From: an uncultured Winogradskyella sp.
GTDB taxonomy: Bacteria; Bacteroidota; Bacteroidia; Flavobacteriales; Flavobacteriaceae
Direction of reading: 5' to 3'
Length of the DNA stretch: 64,000 nt
NCBI RefSeq assembly: GCF_947496485.1
Contig: NZ_CANMCZ010000001.1
Coordinates: 925,596 to 989,595 of the forward strand
Every line of letters begins with the position of its first letter. Position 1 is the first letter of the stretch. The notes beneath the pieces are model-generated. The model searched no databases. It saw nothing but the letters and a program-made list of their open reading frames with translations, and was not told where the DNA came from. The position numbers and the translations under genes were made by a program. Shown here piece by piece: positions 32,876 through 41,889 of the stretch.

Positions 32876-34219
32876 TTATCTATTAAAAGTTAATCGTTTA
32901 CCAGCTTTAACGTCTAAAACTTTAAAATTGTTATAGGCCAACTGTCCATTAATAAACGTGTGCGTAATTCTGCTTTTAAATGTATTACCTTCAAACGGAG
33001 ACCAGCCACATTTATACAAAATATTACTTTTATTTACAGTCCAAGGACTATTTAAATCTGCAATCACCAAATCTGCGTAATAACCTTCTTTAATATAACC
33101 ACGTTTTTCAACATTAAATAATATTGCCGGATTATGACATGCTTTTTCTACTATCTTTTCAATAGGGATTTTACCTTGATGATGTGCTTCTAACAAGGCC
33201 ACCAAAGCATGCTGCACTAAAGGCCCACCAGAAGGAGCGCTTGTATAGGGATTACTTTTCTCTTCAATTGTATGTGGTGCATGATCTGTGGCAATCACAT
33301 CAATTCTATCATTTAACAAAGCTTTCCAAAGTTGATCTCTATCTTTAGCTGTTTTAACTGCTGGATTCCATTTTATATGACTTCCTTTTTTAGCATAGTC
33401 CTCGTCCGAAAACCATAAATGGTGTATGCATACCTCAGCTGTTATGTTTTTATCCTTGAGTGGAATTTTATTTGAAAATAAATTCGTTTCTTTTCCTGTT
33501 GAAAGATGAAACACATGTAATCTTGCACCTGTTTTCTTAGCAAGTTCAATAGCTTTAGAAGAGGATAAATAACAAGCCTCTTCACTTCTAATAATTGGAT
33601 GTTTTTCCATCGGAATATTATCACCATATTCTGCCTTATACTTTGCTAAGTTCTTTTTTATAGTAGCTTCATCTTCACAGTGGACCGAGATGACCATATC
33701 TGTGCTAGAAAATATTTTCTCTATCACTTTCGGGTCGTCAACCAGCATGTTTCCTGTGGAAGAGCCCAAGAATAGTTTTAATCCAGCAACGGTTTTTGTA
33801 TCAACCTTTAAGATTTCATCCAAGTTGTCATTAGTACCTCCAAACATAAAGGAATAATTTGCATGAGATGAATTTGCAGCAATAGCAAATTTCTCTTCTA
33901 ATTTTTCAACTGTTGTCGTTTGCGGATTTGTATTGGGCATTTCGATAAAAGAGGTAATTCCACCAGCTAAAGCCGCTTTAGATTCAGTTTCTATATTAGC
34001 TTTATGCGTTAATCCTGGTTCTCTAAAATGTACCTGATCATCAATCATTCCTGGTAATACGTAATTACCTTCTGCGTCAATAACTGTCATATTTGCAGAT
34101 TTTACACTTATAGAAATGTCTATCTGTTTAATAATATCATCTTCAATCAGTATATCTCCATCAACAATTTTTCCTTCGCTGACTATTTTTGCATTTTTTA
34201 TGAGGGTATTTTGCTTCAT
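32876..34219 (-). CDS. pyrC: Dihydroorotase
   Basis: A 447-residue class I dihydroorotase (amidohydrolase), third step of pyrimidine synthesis. Start set at ATG 34219; a TTG 18 bp upstream would overlap the preceding gene. The metal site normally DxHxHxREPG reads [10 protein letters not shown] here (first His replaced by Gln). The family otherwise is intact: [14 protein letters not shown] with the carboxylated Lys region, an HCEDE segment, [10 protein letters not shown], and ATDHAPHT with the catalytic Asp. Bacteroidota enzymes often show the same Gln, so it is probably active. Downstream of a polyprenol-phosphate glycosyltransferase gene and upstream of DUF4296. Confidence 0.92.
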   Translation of the reverse strand: MKQNTLIKNAKIVSEGKIVDGDILIEDDIIKQIDISISVKSANMTVIDAEGNYVLPGMIDDQVHFREPGLTHKANIETESKAALAGGITSFIEMPNTNPQTTTVEKLEEKFAIAANSSHANYSFMFGGTNDNLDEILKVDTKTVAGLKLFLGSSTGNMLVDDPKVIEKIFSSTDMVISVHCEDEATIKKNLAKYKAEYGDNIPMEKHPIIRSEEACYLSSSKAIELAKKTGARLHVFHLSTGKETNLFSNKIPLKDKNITAEVCIHHLWFSDEDYAKKGSHIKWNPAVKTAKDRDQLWKALLNDRIDVIATDHAPHTIEEKSNPYTSAPSGGPLVQHALVALLEAHHQGKIPIEKIVEKACHNPAILFNVEKRGYIKEGYYADLVIADLNSPWTVNKSNILYKCGWSPFEGNTFKSRITHTFINGQLAYNNFKVLDVKAGKRLTFNR

Positions 34220-34226
34220 ACTATAT

Positions 34227-34949
34227 CTATTTAGCAAATAGGCTTTTTAATTTTAAACTAATAACTCCAAAAATAGCTTCAGAAATAATACTTCCACTCA
34301 TTTTCGATTTTCCTTTGGTTCTATCTTTAAATATAACAGGAATTTCTACAATTTTAAATCCTTTTTTGTAAGCTTTAAATTTCATTTCAATCTGAAATGC
34401 ATAACCCACAAACTCTATTTTATCTAAATTAATCGCTTCTAGTACTGCTCTTTTATAACAAATAAATCCGGCTGTAGAATCTTTAACCTTCATGCGTGTT
34501 ATTAGTCTTACATATCTTGATGCTCCATAAGATAAAATGATACGCATCATTGGCCAATTTACAACCGTAATTCCTTTAACATATCTAGAGCCTACTGACA
34601 TGTCCGCACCATCATCAGCACAAGCCTTGTATAATCTTATAAGATCATCTGGATTATGAGAAAAATCTGCATCCATTTCAAAGATATAGTTGTATGTTTT
34701 TTCTAAACACCATTTAAAACCTGCAATGTATGCCGTACCTAATCCGCTTTTCTCTTTACGCTCTAATAAAAATAGCTGGTTATTAAATTCGCTTTGTAAA
34801 TCCTTGACCTTTTTTGCTGTTTTATCTGGTGAATTGTCATCTACTACTAATACATGAAAGCTTTTCTGTTGCGAAAACACAGCTCTTATGATTGATTCTA
34901 TGTTTTCAATCTCGTTATAGGTAGGGATTATAACAATGGCATCAGACAT
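34227..34949 (-). CDS. Polyprenol monophosphomannose synthase-like GT2
   Basis: A 240-residue family 2 glycosyltransferase of the dolichol-phosphate mannose synthase group. The fold is shown by [29 protein letters not shown] and the DxD-type [10 protein letters not shown] (residues about 93-102). [10 protein letters not shown] and [12 protein letters not shown] near the end are typical. There is no C-terminal membrane domain, as in bacterial Ppm1 catalytic units. It would load a sugar onto a lipid carrier for envelope glycosylation. It lies 7 bp before pyrC. Confidence 0.92.
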   Translation of the reverse strand: MSDAIVIIPTYNEIENIESIIRAVFSQQKSFHVLVVDDNSPDKTAKKVKDLQSEFNNQLFLLERKEKSGLGTAYIAGFKWCLEKTYNYIFEMDADFSHNPDDLIRLYKACADDGADMSVGSRYVKGITVVNWPMMRIILSYGASRYVRLITRMKVKDSTAGFICYKRAVLEAINLDKIEFVGYAFQIEMKFKAYKKGFKIVEIPVIFKDRTKGKSKMSGSIISEAIFGVISLKLKSLFAK

Positions 34950-35144
34950 TAACTTACTCTTTTAAATACGCTTTTGGGCAGTTTTTAGAATTTCAAACAA
35001 AAGTAAAGTTTTTAATGGATTATAAGATAGAATTAACTTTTTTGATAGATAAGTATAACACTTATTATGAAATGCACAATAAACTTCGAAATATTCGATT
35101 AAATTCATTTGGTACTAGCTTGTTTTTCTTTTTAAATTAGCACG

Positions 35145-35795
35145 ATGCGAAATTTTATAACATATGAATGGTTCACCATCTTTACAATCGTTGGATTGTT
35201 TGCAATTGTTGCTGCTAAGTTTTTATTCACCCTTCGGTTTAATGATTTTTTGTATGTAATCGGTAATTCTAAATACTTAAAAATCTACTCAAAAGACCAA
35301 AAATTCATCGACCAGTTCGATAGTTTTCTCTTTGTTAACCTAGCCTTATCGTTTAGTATATTTATTTACTTTGCTTATTCTACTTTTATTACATCCATAC
35401 CGTTTGAGTTAACTTCATTTTTAAAATTACTTTTTGCGGTTTCTACTATTATTATTATAAAAACACTTCTAGAACGCTTAATCGGTAGCCTTTTTGACAT
35501 TGATAGCTTAATTGATGATTACTTATTTCAGAAAACAACGTTTAAAAATTACTCTGGCTTTGTATTATTAGTTGCTAATTTGTTTTTAATATATACTAAT
35601 ATACTAGCAGAAGTTGTCATAATCTCAGCATTTTCTATTGTTTGCATTATTAATCTCATAGGTTTTTTAACTTCATTCAAAAACTATCAAAAATTAATAA
35701 ATCCCAACTTTTTCTATTTTTTATTGTATCTTTGCGCTCTCGAAATCGCACCTTATATCCTTTTATATAAGGTAATTAGAGAGTATAACGCTTAA
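35145..35795 (+). CDS. DUF4271 membrane protein
   Basis: A 216-residue integral membrane protein of the Bacteroidota family DUF4271. About six hydrophobic helices are seen (approximate residues 10-28, 62-84, 90-108, 138-158, 160-180, 184-208). The family tail FYFLLYLCALEIAPYILLYK (residues about 189-208) contains a conserved C.LEIAP motif. Function unknown. It is followed after 16 bp by hemD, a pairing common in flavobacteria, and carries an internal -7 box for that gene. Confidence 0.88.
   Translation: MRNFITYEWFTIFTIVGLFAIVAAKFLFTLRFNDFLYVIGNSKYLKIYSKDQKFIDQFDSFLFVNLALSFSIFIYFAYSTFITSIPFELTSFLKLLFAVSTIIIIKTLLERLIGSLFDIDSLIDDYLFQKTTFKNYSGFVLLVANLFLIYTNILAEVVIISAFSIVCIINLIGFLTSFKNYQKLINPNFFYFLLYLCALEIAPYILLYKVIREYNA
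35727..35772 (+). promoter_or_regulatory. Internal hemD promoter box and leader hairpin
   Basis: TATCTTTG (35727-35734) lies inside the end of the DUF4271 gene, 77 bp before hemD. It is followed by CCTTATAT (35751-35758) pairing with ATATAAGG (35765-35772). hemD may thus have its own transcript with a structured leader. No -33 TTG is visible. Confidence 0.4.
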
Positions 35796-35811
35796 AACCC
35801 ACGGTTTACGT

Positions 35812-36561
35812 ATGAAAGTGAAAACCATTTTAGTATCGCAACCAGAGCCCAAAATAGAAAACTCTCCTTACTTTGATTTGCAAGAAAAGCAAAAAGTAAA
35901 AGTAGACTTTAGACCTTTTATACATGTAGAAGGTGTGTCGTCTAAAGATATTAGACAGCAAAAAGTTGATCTCAGCAAGTTTACCGCAATTATTCTTACA
36001 AGTAGAAATTCGGTAGATCATTTCTTTAGAGTTGCCGACGAACTACGTTTTAAGGTGCCAGATTCTATGAAATATTTTTGCCAATCTGAAGCTGTTGCCT
36101 ATTACCTCCAAAAATACGTTGTATATAGAAAACGTAAAATTTATGTTGGTAAACGTACGTTTGCTGAATTGTCTCCTCTCATTAAAAAATATAAGGACGA
36201 AACGTTTTTACTACCAACAACGGATAAAGTAAAACCAATTATTCCGGAAATGTTAGATGATTTAGGAATAAACTGGAAACAAGCGACATTCTACAAAACA
36301 GTTATAAGCGACTTATCTGATTTATCGAACGTCACTTATGATATCTTAGTATTCTTTAGCCCATCTGGTATAGAATCATTATTTCATAACTTCCCAGATT
36401 TTAAGCAAAACGAAACACGTATTGCTGTATTTGGAAATACCACTGTAAAAGCTGTTAAGGAAAAAGGATTGCGTGTAGATATTGCTGCACCAACACCTGA
36501 AACGCCATCTATGACAATGGCTTTACAGAAGTATATTGATGCTGTTAATAAAGGAAAATAG
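35812..36561 (+). CDS. hemD: Uroporphyrinogen-III synthase
   Basis: A 249-residue enzyme that cyclises hydroxymethylbilane to uroporphyrinogen III in haem synthesis. The family is weakly conserved, but the pattern is present: the TAIILTSRNSVDHFF segment near residues 63-77, VFFSPSGIESLFHNF near 181-195, IAVFGNTTVKAVKEKG near 204-219, and the ending APTPETPSMTMALQKY. No fused methyltransferase domain. Downstream of the DUF4271 gene; ends before a strong bidirectional terminator. Confidence 0.92.
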   Translation: MKVKTILVSQPEPKIENSPYFDLQEKQKVKVDFRPFIHVEGVSSKDIRQQKVDLSKFTAIILTSRNSVDHFFRVADELRFKVPDSMKYFCQSEAVAYYLQKYVVYRKRKIYVGKRTFAELSPLIKKYKDETFLLPTTDKVKPIIPEMLDDLGINWKQATFYKTVISDLSDLSNVTYDILVFFSPSGIESLFHNFPDFKQNETRIAVFGNTTVKAVKEKGLRVDIAAPTPETPSMTMALQKYIDAVNKGK

Positions 36562-36580
36562 TTAAAAACTAAAAGACATA

Positions 36581-36614
36581 AAAAAAGCGATTCTAAATTT
36601 AGAATCGCTTTTTT
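36581..36614. terminator. Bidirectional terminator between hemD and pckA
   Basis: A 34-bp perfect palindrome: AAAAAAGCGATTCTAAA followed by its reverse complement. Both strands end in T runs, and the convergent genes stop 20 bp (hemD) and 18 bp (pckA) away. Confidence 0.93.
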
Positions 36615-36631
36615 GTTTTTATATGTTATAC

Positions 36632-38251
36632 TTAAAACGCATACCGTTGCGGTCCACCACGTCTTATTTCTTCAGATGCGTAAGACTCAAATTGTTTGAA
36701 ATTCTGTCTAAATGAATTTGTAAGTTTAAATGCCATTTTATAATAGGCCTCATCGTCGTTCCAAGTTGCTCTTGGACTCAATACTTCAGTTGGTACTCCA
36801 GGACAAGTTCTCGGTTGTGCTACACCAAATACTGAATGGATGTGATAATCTTCGTATGTATAATTACCCAAATCACCATTTAAGGCTGCAGTAATCATTG
36901 CTCTGGTATATTTAAGTTTCATTCGTGTTCCTACACCATAAGGACCACCTGTCCAACCTGTATTCACTAACCAGACATTTACACCAGATTCTTTCATTTT
37001 CTTACTTAACATATCTGCGTATTCAGCAGGATGTAACGGCATAAATGGTGCACCGAAACATGCAGAGAATGAAGGTTGTGGTTCAACAACACCAGCTTCA
37101 GTACCAGCTACCTTTGCAGTATAACCCGAGATAAAATGATAAGCTGCTTGCGCTGGAGTTAATTTTGAAATTGGAGGCAACACGCCAAACGCATCAGCAG
37201 TTAAGAAAAATATATTCTTAGGATTAGCAGCATAAGATGGTGTCTTAATATTATCGATATGATAAATTGGGTAACTCACACGCGTATTTTGGGTGATTGA
37301 GCTATCAAAATAATCAACTTCTCCACTATCTTTAAAAACAATATTCTCTAAAATAGCACCAGGCTTAATAGCTCTGTAGATATCTGGTTCTTTTTCCTCA
37401 CTTAAATCAATAACTTTTGCATAGCATCCACCTTCAAAATTAAAAATTGTGTTTTCCGCAGTCCATCCATGCTCATCATCTCCAATTAATTTGCGATTAG
37501 GGTCAGTAGATAATGTCGTCTTCCCTGTACCAGAAAGACCAAAAAAGATAGCTGTTTCTCCATTATCACCAACATTTGCCGAACAGTGCATTGGCAATAC
37601 ATTTTTCTCTACAGGAAGTATAAAATTCAACGCTGTAAAAATACCTTTCTTCATTTCACCTGTATATGCAGAGCCACCAACAAGGGCAATTTTTTTGGTG
37701 AAATTTAATATTGAAAAGTTACCTTGTCTTAAACCATGTTCTTCTGGATTAGGACATTCATATCCTGGTGCACATAGTACTAACCATTCTTCTTCAAAAT
37801 TTTCTAGTTCTGATTCATCAGGTCTTAAGAACATATTGTAAATAAACATATTAGACCAAGGATATTCTGTTACAGTTCTAACATTCATTTTATAATTAGG
37901 ATCTGCACAGACATAACCGTCTCTTACAAATAATTCCTTACCACTTAGATAGTTTTCAATTTCACCTTGCAAATAATCGAAATGCTCTGGCGAAATTCCT
38001 TTGTTAGATTTTCCCCACCAAATTCTATCTTTGGTGTATTCATCTTTTACTAGGAAACGGTCTTCTGGAGAACGACCAGTAAACTTTCCAGTATTAATTG
38101 CTAAAGTTCCGTTTAAAGTTTCTTTGCCCATTCCTTTTTCTAAAGTAATGGCCTGAAGTTTCTTTGGCTCTAACTGATAATGAATCTGTGCATCTTTAAT
38201 TCCATATTGGTCTAACGAAATCGTTTTCGTTGATTGGGTATGGTTTGCCAT
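36632..38251 (-). CDS. pckA: Phosphoenolpyruvate carboxykinase (ATP)
   Basis: A 539-residue cytosolic enzyme converting oxaloacetate and ATP to phosphoenolpyruvate, the entry to gluconeogenesis. The kinase P-loop is FFGLSGTGKTTLSTDP (residues about 236-251), metal-binding LIGDDEHGW follows, and TGRSPEDRFLVKD near residues 53-65 binds oxaloacetate. Length and order fit the ATP-dependent family. It has a TACTTTTG -7 box upstream and is monocistronic. Confidence 0.98.
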   Translation of the reverse strand: MANHTQSTKTISLDQYGIKDAQIHYQLEPKKLQAITLEKGMGKETLNGTLAINTGKFTGRSPEDRFLVKDEYTKDRIWWGKSNKGISPEHFDYLQGEIENYLSGKELFVRDGYVCADPNYKMNVRTVTEYPWSNMFIYNMFLRPDESELENFEEEWLVLCAPGYECPNPEEHGLRQGNFSILNFTKKIALVGGSAYTGEMKKGIFTALNFILPVEKNVLPMHCSANVGDNGETAIFFGLSGTGKTTLSTDPNRKLIGDDEHGWTAENTIFNFEGGCYAKVIDLSEEKEPDIYRAIKPGAILENIVFKDSGEVDYFDSSITQNTRVSYPIYHIDNIKTPSYAANPKNIFFLTADAFGVLPPISKLTPAQAAYHFISGYTAKVAGTEAGVVEPQPSFSACFGAPFMPLHPAEYADMLSKKMKESGVNVWLVNTGWTGGPYGVGTRMKLKYTRAMITAALNGDLGNYTYEDYHIHSVFGVAQPRTCPGVPTEVLSPRATWNDDEAYYKMAFKLTNSFRQNFKQFESYASEEIRRGGPQRYAF

Positions 38252-38274
38252 AATTTTCTTGTTGTTTAGTGCTG

Positions 38275-38301
38275 CAAAAGTAAAATTTTATTTGGAAACA
38301 A
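38275..38301 (-). promoter_or_regulatory. Promoter of pckA
   Basis: Minus-strand TTG (38299-38301) and TACTTTTG (38275-38282) are separated by 16 bp, slightly short, 24 bp before the ATG. Confidence 0.5.
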
Positions 38302-38316
38302 CGCCTTTGATTAATA

Positions 38317-38706
38317 TTAATCGACCTTATTTCTTATAATACCGATTAACATCATTACCCAAGCCAAAATCAGTAGTAATCCACCAATAGGAGTAATCAT
38401 AGCAATTGTCTTAAAATTAAAGCTTGTAAGTGAATTTGTAGCCAAACCATATATTGAACCCGAAAAGAAAACCAATCCAAAAATTATCAAATAGAATATT
38501 ATATTTTTCGATTTTAAATTCAGAAAAGACGTGCTACCAAGAATTAAAAGTAAAAAAGCATGATATATTTGATAACGCACCCCTGTTTCAAAAGACTTAA
38601 TGGCATCACTATCAACTAATTTCTCTAACCCATGAGCTGCAAATGCACCTAAAATAATACCTAAAATCCCTAAAATAGACCCTGTAATTAATAATTTTTT
38701 GTTCAT
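38317..38706 (-). CDS. DUF423 membrane protein
   Basis: A 129-residue inner-membrane protein of the DUF423 family with four hydrophobic helices. Start placed at ATG 38706, which begins MNKKLLITGSILGILGIILG; the open frame extends 60 bp upstream but adds a polar stretch and crosses the promoter box. The family block GAFAAHGLEKLVD and RYQIYHAFLLLILG are present. Function unknown. Divergent from saccharopine dehydrogenase at 38778. Confidence 0.88.
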   Translation of the reverse strand: MNKKLLITGSILGILGIILGAFAAHGLEKLVDSDAIKSFETGVRYQIYHAFLLLILGSTSFLNLKSKNIIFYLIIFGLVFFSGSIYGLATNSLTSFNFKTIAMITPIGGLLLILAWVMMLIGIIRNKVD

Positions 38707-38763
38707 AATTAAACTGTTATTTTGGTTTATAATCCCTTTAGGATTTATTACATTCGTGCATTG

Positions 38764-38771
38764 CAAAACTA
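38764..38771 (-). promoter_or_regulatory. -7 box of the DUF423 gene
   Basis: Minus-strand TAGTTTTG 58 bp before the ATG at 38706, in the short divergent gap with saccharopine dehydrogenase. Confidence 0.4.
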
Positions 38772-38777
38772 ATTATA

Positions 38778-40142
38778 ATGCGAAAGATTTTAATCATTGG
38801 TGCAGGAAAATCGTCATCATACCTCATAAAATATTTATTAGATAAATCTCAATCTGAAAACCTTCACATTACTATTGGTGATCTTAATGTTGAGAATGCA
38901 AAAAAGTTAGTTGGTTCTCATCCCAACACTGACGTCATTCGTTTAGATGTGTTTAACTCTGAGTCTAGGATTTCTGCTGTAAAGAATTCAGATATTGTGG
39001 TTTCAATGCTTCCTGCACGTTTTCATATTGAAGTTGCTAAAGATTGTATCACTTATAAAAAGCATATGGTTACAGCTTCATATGTTAGCAAAGAAATGCA
39101 AGACTTGGATGAAGATGCTAAAGCTAATGGTCTCATTTTTATGAATGAAATTGGTGTGGATCCAGGTATTGACCATATGAGTGCTATGCAAGTTATTGAT
39201 CGTATTAGAGATAATGGTGGTAAAATGATTTTGTTTGAATCCTTTACAGGCGGCTTAGTAGCGCCTGAAAGTGATAATAACCTCTGGAATTATAAATTCA
39301 CTTGGAACCCAAGAAACGTAGTTATAGCAGGACAAGGTGGAGCTGCAAAATTTTTACAAGAAGGTCAATTTAAATATATTCCATACGATCGCTTATTTAG
39401 GCGTACAGAATTTTTAGATGTAGAAGGTTATGGTCGTTTTGAAGCCTATGCAAATAGAGACTCATTAAAATATCAGCATGTTTATGGATTAGATAATATT
39501 AAAACCTTGTATCGAGGTACCATGCGACGTGTCGGTTTTAGTAGAGCTTGGCATGTGTTTGTTCAGTTAGGTATGACAGATGACAGCTATACCATTGATG
39601 ATAGTATAAACATGAGCTATCGCGATTTTGTCAATGCCTTTTTACCATATAGCCCAACGGATTCAGTAGAATTAAAATTCAGACATGCCTTAAAAATTGA
39701 TCAGGATGATATCGTTTGGGATAAGTTTTTAGAATTAGATATTTTCAATGCTAGTAAAATGGTAGAATTGGACAAAGCAACACCAGCTCAAATTCTTCAG
39801 AAAATATTAATGGATAGCTGGACACTAAATGAAGACGATAAAGATATGATCGTAATGTACCATAAGTTTGGCTATGAACTAAATGGTGAAAAACATCAAA
39901 TTGATGCTTCTATGGTTGTTGTTGGTGAAGACCAAACTTATACAGCGATGGCTAAAACTGTTGGCTTACCTGTAGCTATGGCGACTTTAGACATTTTGAA
40001 TAAAAAGATTAAAACATCTGGTGTTCAAATTCCAATCTCTAAAGAAGTTTATACTCTTATTTTAGAAGAATTAAAAGACTATGGAGTAGTTTTTAATGAG
40101 AAGGAAGTCTCTTACTTGGGCTACAATCCTTTGAATATTTAA
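38778..40142 (+). CDS. Saccharopine dehydrogenase family protein
   Basis: A 454-residue NAD(P)-dependent enzyme of the saccharopine dehydrogenase (Lys9-like, glutamate-forming) family. The Rossmann motif is ILIIGAGKSSSYL (residues 4-16), and the substrate domain has MNEIGVDPGIDHMSAMQ and ESFTGGLVAPESDNN. It should act in lysine breakdown through saccharopine, feeding aminoadipate semialdehyde. An Lrp-family regulator follows after 78 bp, a fitting amino-acid-responsive control, and a glutaryl-CoA-dehydrogenase-like gene is at 15978. No saccharopine-forming lysine-ketoglutarate reductase is seen in the window. Confidence 0.9.
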   Translation: MRKILIIGAGKSSSYLIKYLLDKSQSENLHITIGDLNVENAKKLVGSHPNTDVIRLDVFNSESRISAVKNSDIVVSMLPARFHIEVAKDCITYKKHMVTASYVSKEMQDLDEDAKANGLIFMNEIGVDPGIDHMSAMQVIDRIRDNGGKMILFESFTGGLVAPESDNNLWNYKFTWNPRNVVIAGQGGAAKFLQEGQFKYIPYDRLFRRTEFLDVEGYGRFEAYANRDSLKYQHVYGLDNIKTLYRGTMRRVGFSRAWHVFVQLGMTDDSYTIDDSINMSYRDFVNAFLPYSPTDSVELKFRHALKIDQDDIVWDKFLELDIFNASKMVELDKATPAQILQKILMDSWTLNEDDKDMIVMYHKFGYELNGEKHQIDASMVVVGEDQTYTAMAKTVGLPVAMATLDILNKKIKTSGVQIPISKEVYTLILEELKDYGVVFNEKEVSYLGYNPLNI

Positions 40143-40220
40143 ATATTCATTTTAGTTTATTAAACTATCAGATTGAAATCGTTTTGTTATTTTTACTTTC
40201 AAATTTAAATCAAATTAAAC

Positions 40221-40691
40221 ATGAAGGTTAACGATAAAGGTATCTATATCGATGGTATTGACAAAAAGATACTTAGAGCATTAATGGAAGACGCCAGAAC
40301 GCCTATTCTTGAAATTGCACGTAATGTTGGTATTTCTGGTGCTGCAATTCATCAACGCCTTAAAAAGTTAGAAAAGTCAGGTTTATTAGCAGGTTCTAAA
40401 TTTATTATTAACCCAAAAGTTTTAGGATATACAACTATGGCTTTTGTTGGTGTTTATTTGGATAAAGCGGTAAGTAATCCAGAAGCTGTAAAGCAATTAC
40501 AAAAAATTCCTGAAGTTATAGAATGTCATTATACTACAGGTCATTGGAGTATTTTTATTAAAATACTATCTAAAGACAATGAGCACTTAATGCATGTTCT
40601 TAATTCCGAAATACAGAGTATAAAAGGGGTTTCGAGGACTGAAACGTTCATTTCTTTGCAACAGCAAATTAATCGACAGATTAAGATCTAG
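40221..40691 (+). CDS. Lrp/AsnC-family transcriptional regulator
   Basis: A 156-residue regulator with an N-terminal HTH (about 10-60; DKKILRALMEDARTPILEIA and GISGAAIHQRLKKLEKSG) and a C-terminal RAM ligand/oligomerisation domain (about 72-150). Such proteins respond to amino acids. Same strand and just downstream of the saccharopine dehydrogenase gene, so lysine metabolism is the natural target; this is inferred from position. ATG start. Confidence 0.94.
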   Translation: MKVNDKGIYIDGIDKKILRALMEDARTPILEIARNVGISGAAIHQRLKKLEKSGLLAGSKFIINPKVLGYTTMAFVGVYLDKAVSNPEAVKQLQKIPEVIECHYTTGHWSIFIKILSKDNEHLMHVLNSEIQSIKGVSRTETFISLQQQINRQIKI

Positions 40692-40745
40692 TAAATTTAA
40701 AAATTATAGTCTGTTTCTATTTTTTAACTCTGATTGTTCCAAGAT

Positions 40746-41783
40746 TTATGTCGCAGGATTAGGTATCTCAGCATGTACAGCATTAATAGCTTTCATAACA
40801 TCTTCTGATAAAGAAATATTAATACTGTCAATATTTTCCTCTAACTGTTCCATACTGGTTGCACCAATAATATTGCTGGTTACAAATGGTCTTTCATTTA
40901 CAAAAGCTAAGGACATTTGTGCTATCGTCATATTATTGTCTTCAGCTATTTTCATATAACGTTTGGTCGCTTCGGTACATTCCTCACTACTAAAACGTGC
41001 AAATCTTGGAAATAACTTTAATCTGGCGTTATCTGCTGCTGTACCCTTTATATATTTTCCAGATAGTACTCCATTTCCCATTGGTGAATAGGCTAATAAC
41101 CCAATGCTTTCTCTGTGTGCCACTTCTGCTGTATCTCCTTCAAATTGTCTGCATAAAAGAGAATATGCGTTTTGAATGGTAATCATTCTTGGTAAATTGT
41201 GCATTTTAGACTCCTCTAAATAGCGCATAGTTCCCCACGCTCCTTCATTAGAAATGCCTACTTGTCTTATTTTACCTGATTTAATAATTTCATCTAAGTT
41301 GTGTAGAATTTCATTAAAATTATCGTCCCATTGGTCGTTTGAGTTGTGTTTATAATCACGCACACCGAAATAATTGGTTTCGCGCTCTGGCCAATGCAAT
41401 TGATACAAGTCTATATAATCAGTTTGAAGTCTTTCTAAGCTATTATTCACAGCTTCATTTAGTGCTTCTTTACTAAAACCATTAGTTCTAATATGTGCTG
41501 TGTAATCTCCAGGTCCAGCAATTTTGGATGCGAGTACAACTTTATCTCTATTTCCGGTTTTTGTAAACCAGTTTCCAATTATTCGTTCAGTTTCGCCATA
41601 AGTTTCTGCATTTGCTGGTACAGGATAAAGTTCCGCAACATCAAAGAAATTAACTCCCTTATCTAAAGCTAAATCCATTTGAGCAAAGCCTTCGTCTTGA
41701 GTATTTTGATTTCCCCAAGTCATAGTGCCAAGGCATATTTTACTAACTTTTATATCTGTGGTTGGTAGTGTGGTGTATTTCAT
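40746..41783 (-). CDS. Aldo/keto reductase (Tas-like)
   Basis: A 345-residue NADPH-dependent oxidoreductase of the AKR superfamily, most like the Tas/YhdN branch. Visible: FFDVAELYPVP with the Asp and Tyr of the catalytic tetrad (residues about 47-57), the Lys in VVLASKIAG, and the His in YQLHWPE. The C-terminal NADPH segment is IIGATSMEQLEENI. Substrate unknown. Divergent from no gene; the OmpA lipoprotein gene lies upstream on the same strand with a weak hairpin between. Confidence 0.93.
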   Translation of the reverse strand: MKYTTLPTTDIKVSKICLGTMTWGNQNTQDEGFAQMDLALDKGVNFFDVAELYPVPANAETYGETERIIGNWFTKTGNRDKVVLASKIAGPGDYTAHIRTNGFSKEALNEAVNNSLERLQTDYIDLYQLHWPERETNYFGVRDYKHNSNDQWDDNFNEILHNLDEIIKSGKIRQVGISNEGAWGTMRYLEESKMHNLPRMITIQNAYSLLCRQFEGDTAEVAHRESIGLLAYSPMGNGVLSGKYIKGTAADNARLKLFPRFARFSSEECTEATKRYMKIAEDNNMTIAQMSLAFVNERPFVTSNIIGATSMEQLEENIDSINISLSEDVMKAINAVHAEIPNPAT

Positions 41784-41808
41784 AAAATATTAAAATGTAA
41801 AAATAAGA

Positions 41809-41841
41809 AGACCTTTCAGGTTTATAAAACTCAAAAGGTCT
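41809..41841 (-). terminator. Weak hairpin after the OmpA-family gene
   Basis: AGACCTTT (41809-41816) can pair with AAAGGTCT (41834-41841) across a 17-base loop; the T run after it on the minus strand is poor. Possible terminator for the OmpA-family gene. Confidence 0.35.
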
Positions 41842-41889
41842 AAATATATGTTAAGTCTTTAATTAAATTTCTGCTTTCTCAAGAATTTA

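Noticed and set aside
37449..37841. 130-codon plus-strand frame inside pckA
   Set aside because: Shadow of the conserved pckA frame.
38707..38766. 20-codon upstream extension of the DUF423 protein
   Set aside because: The internal ATG begins at the first membrane helix; the extension is polar and close to the promoter box.
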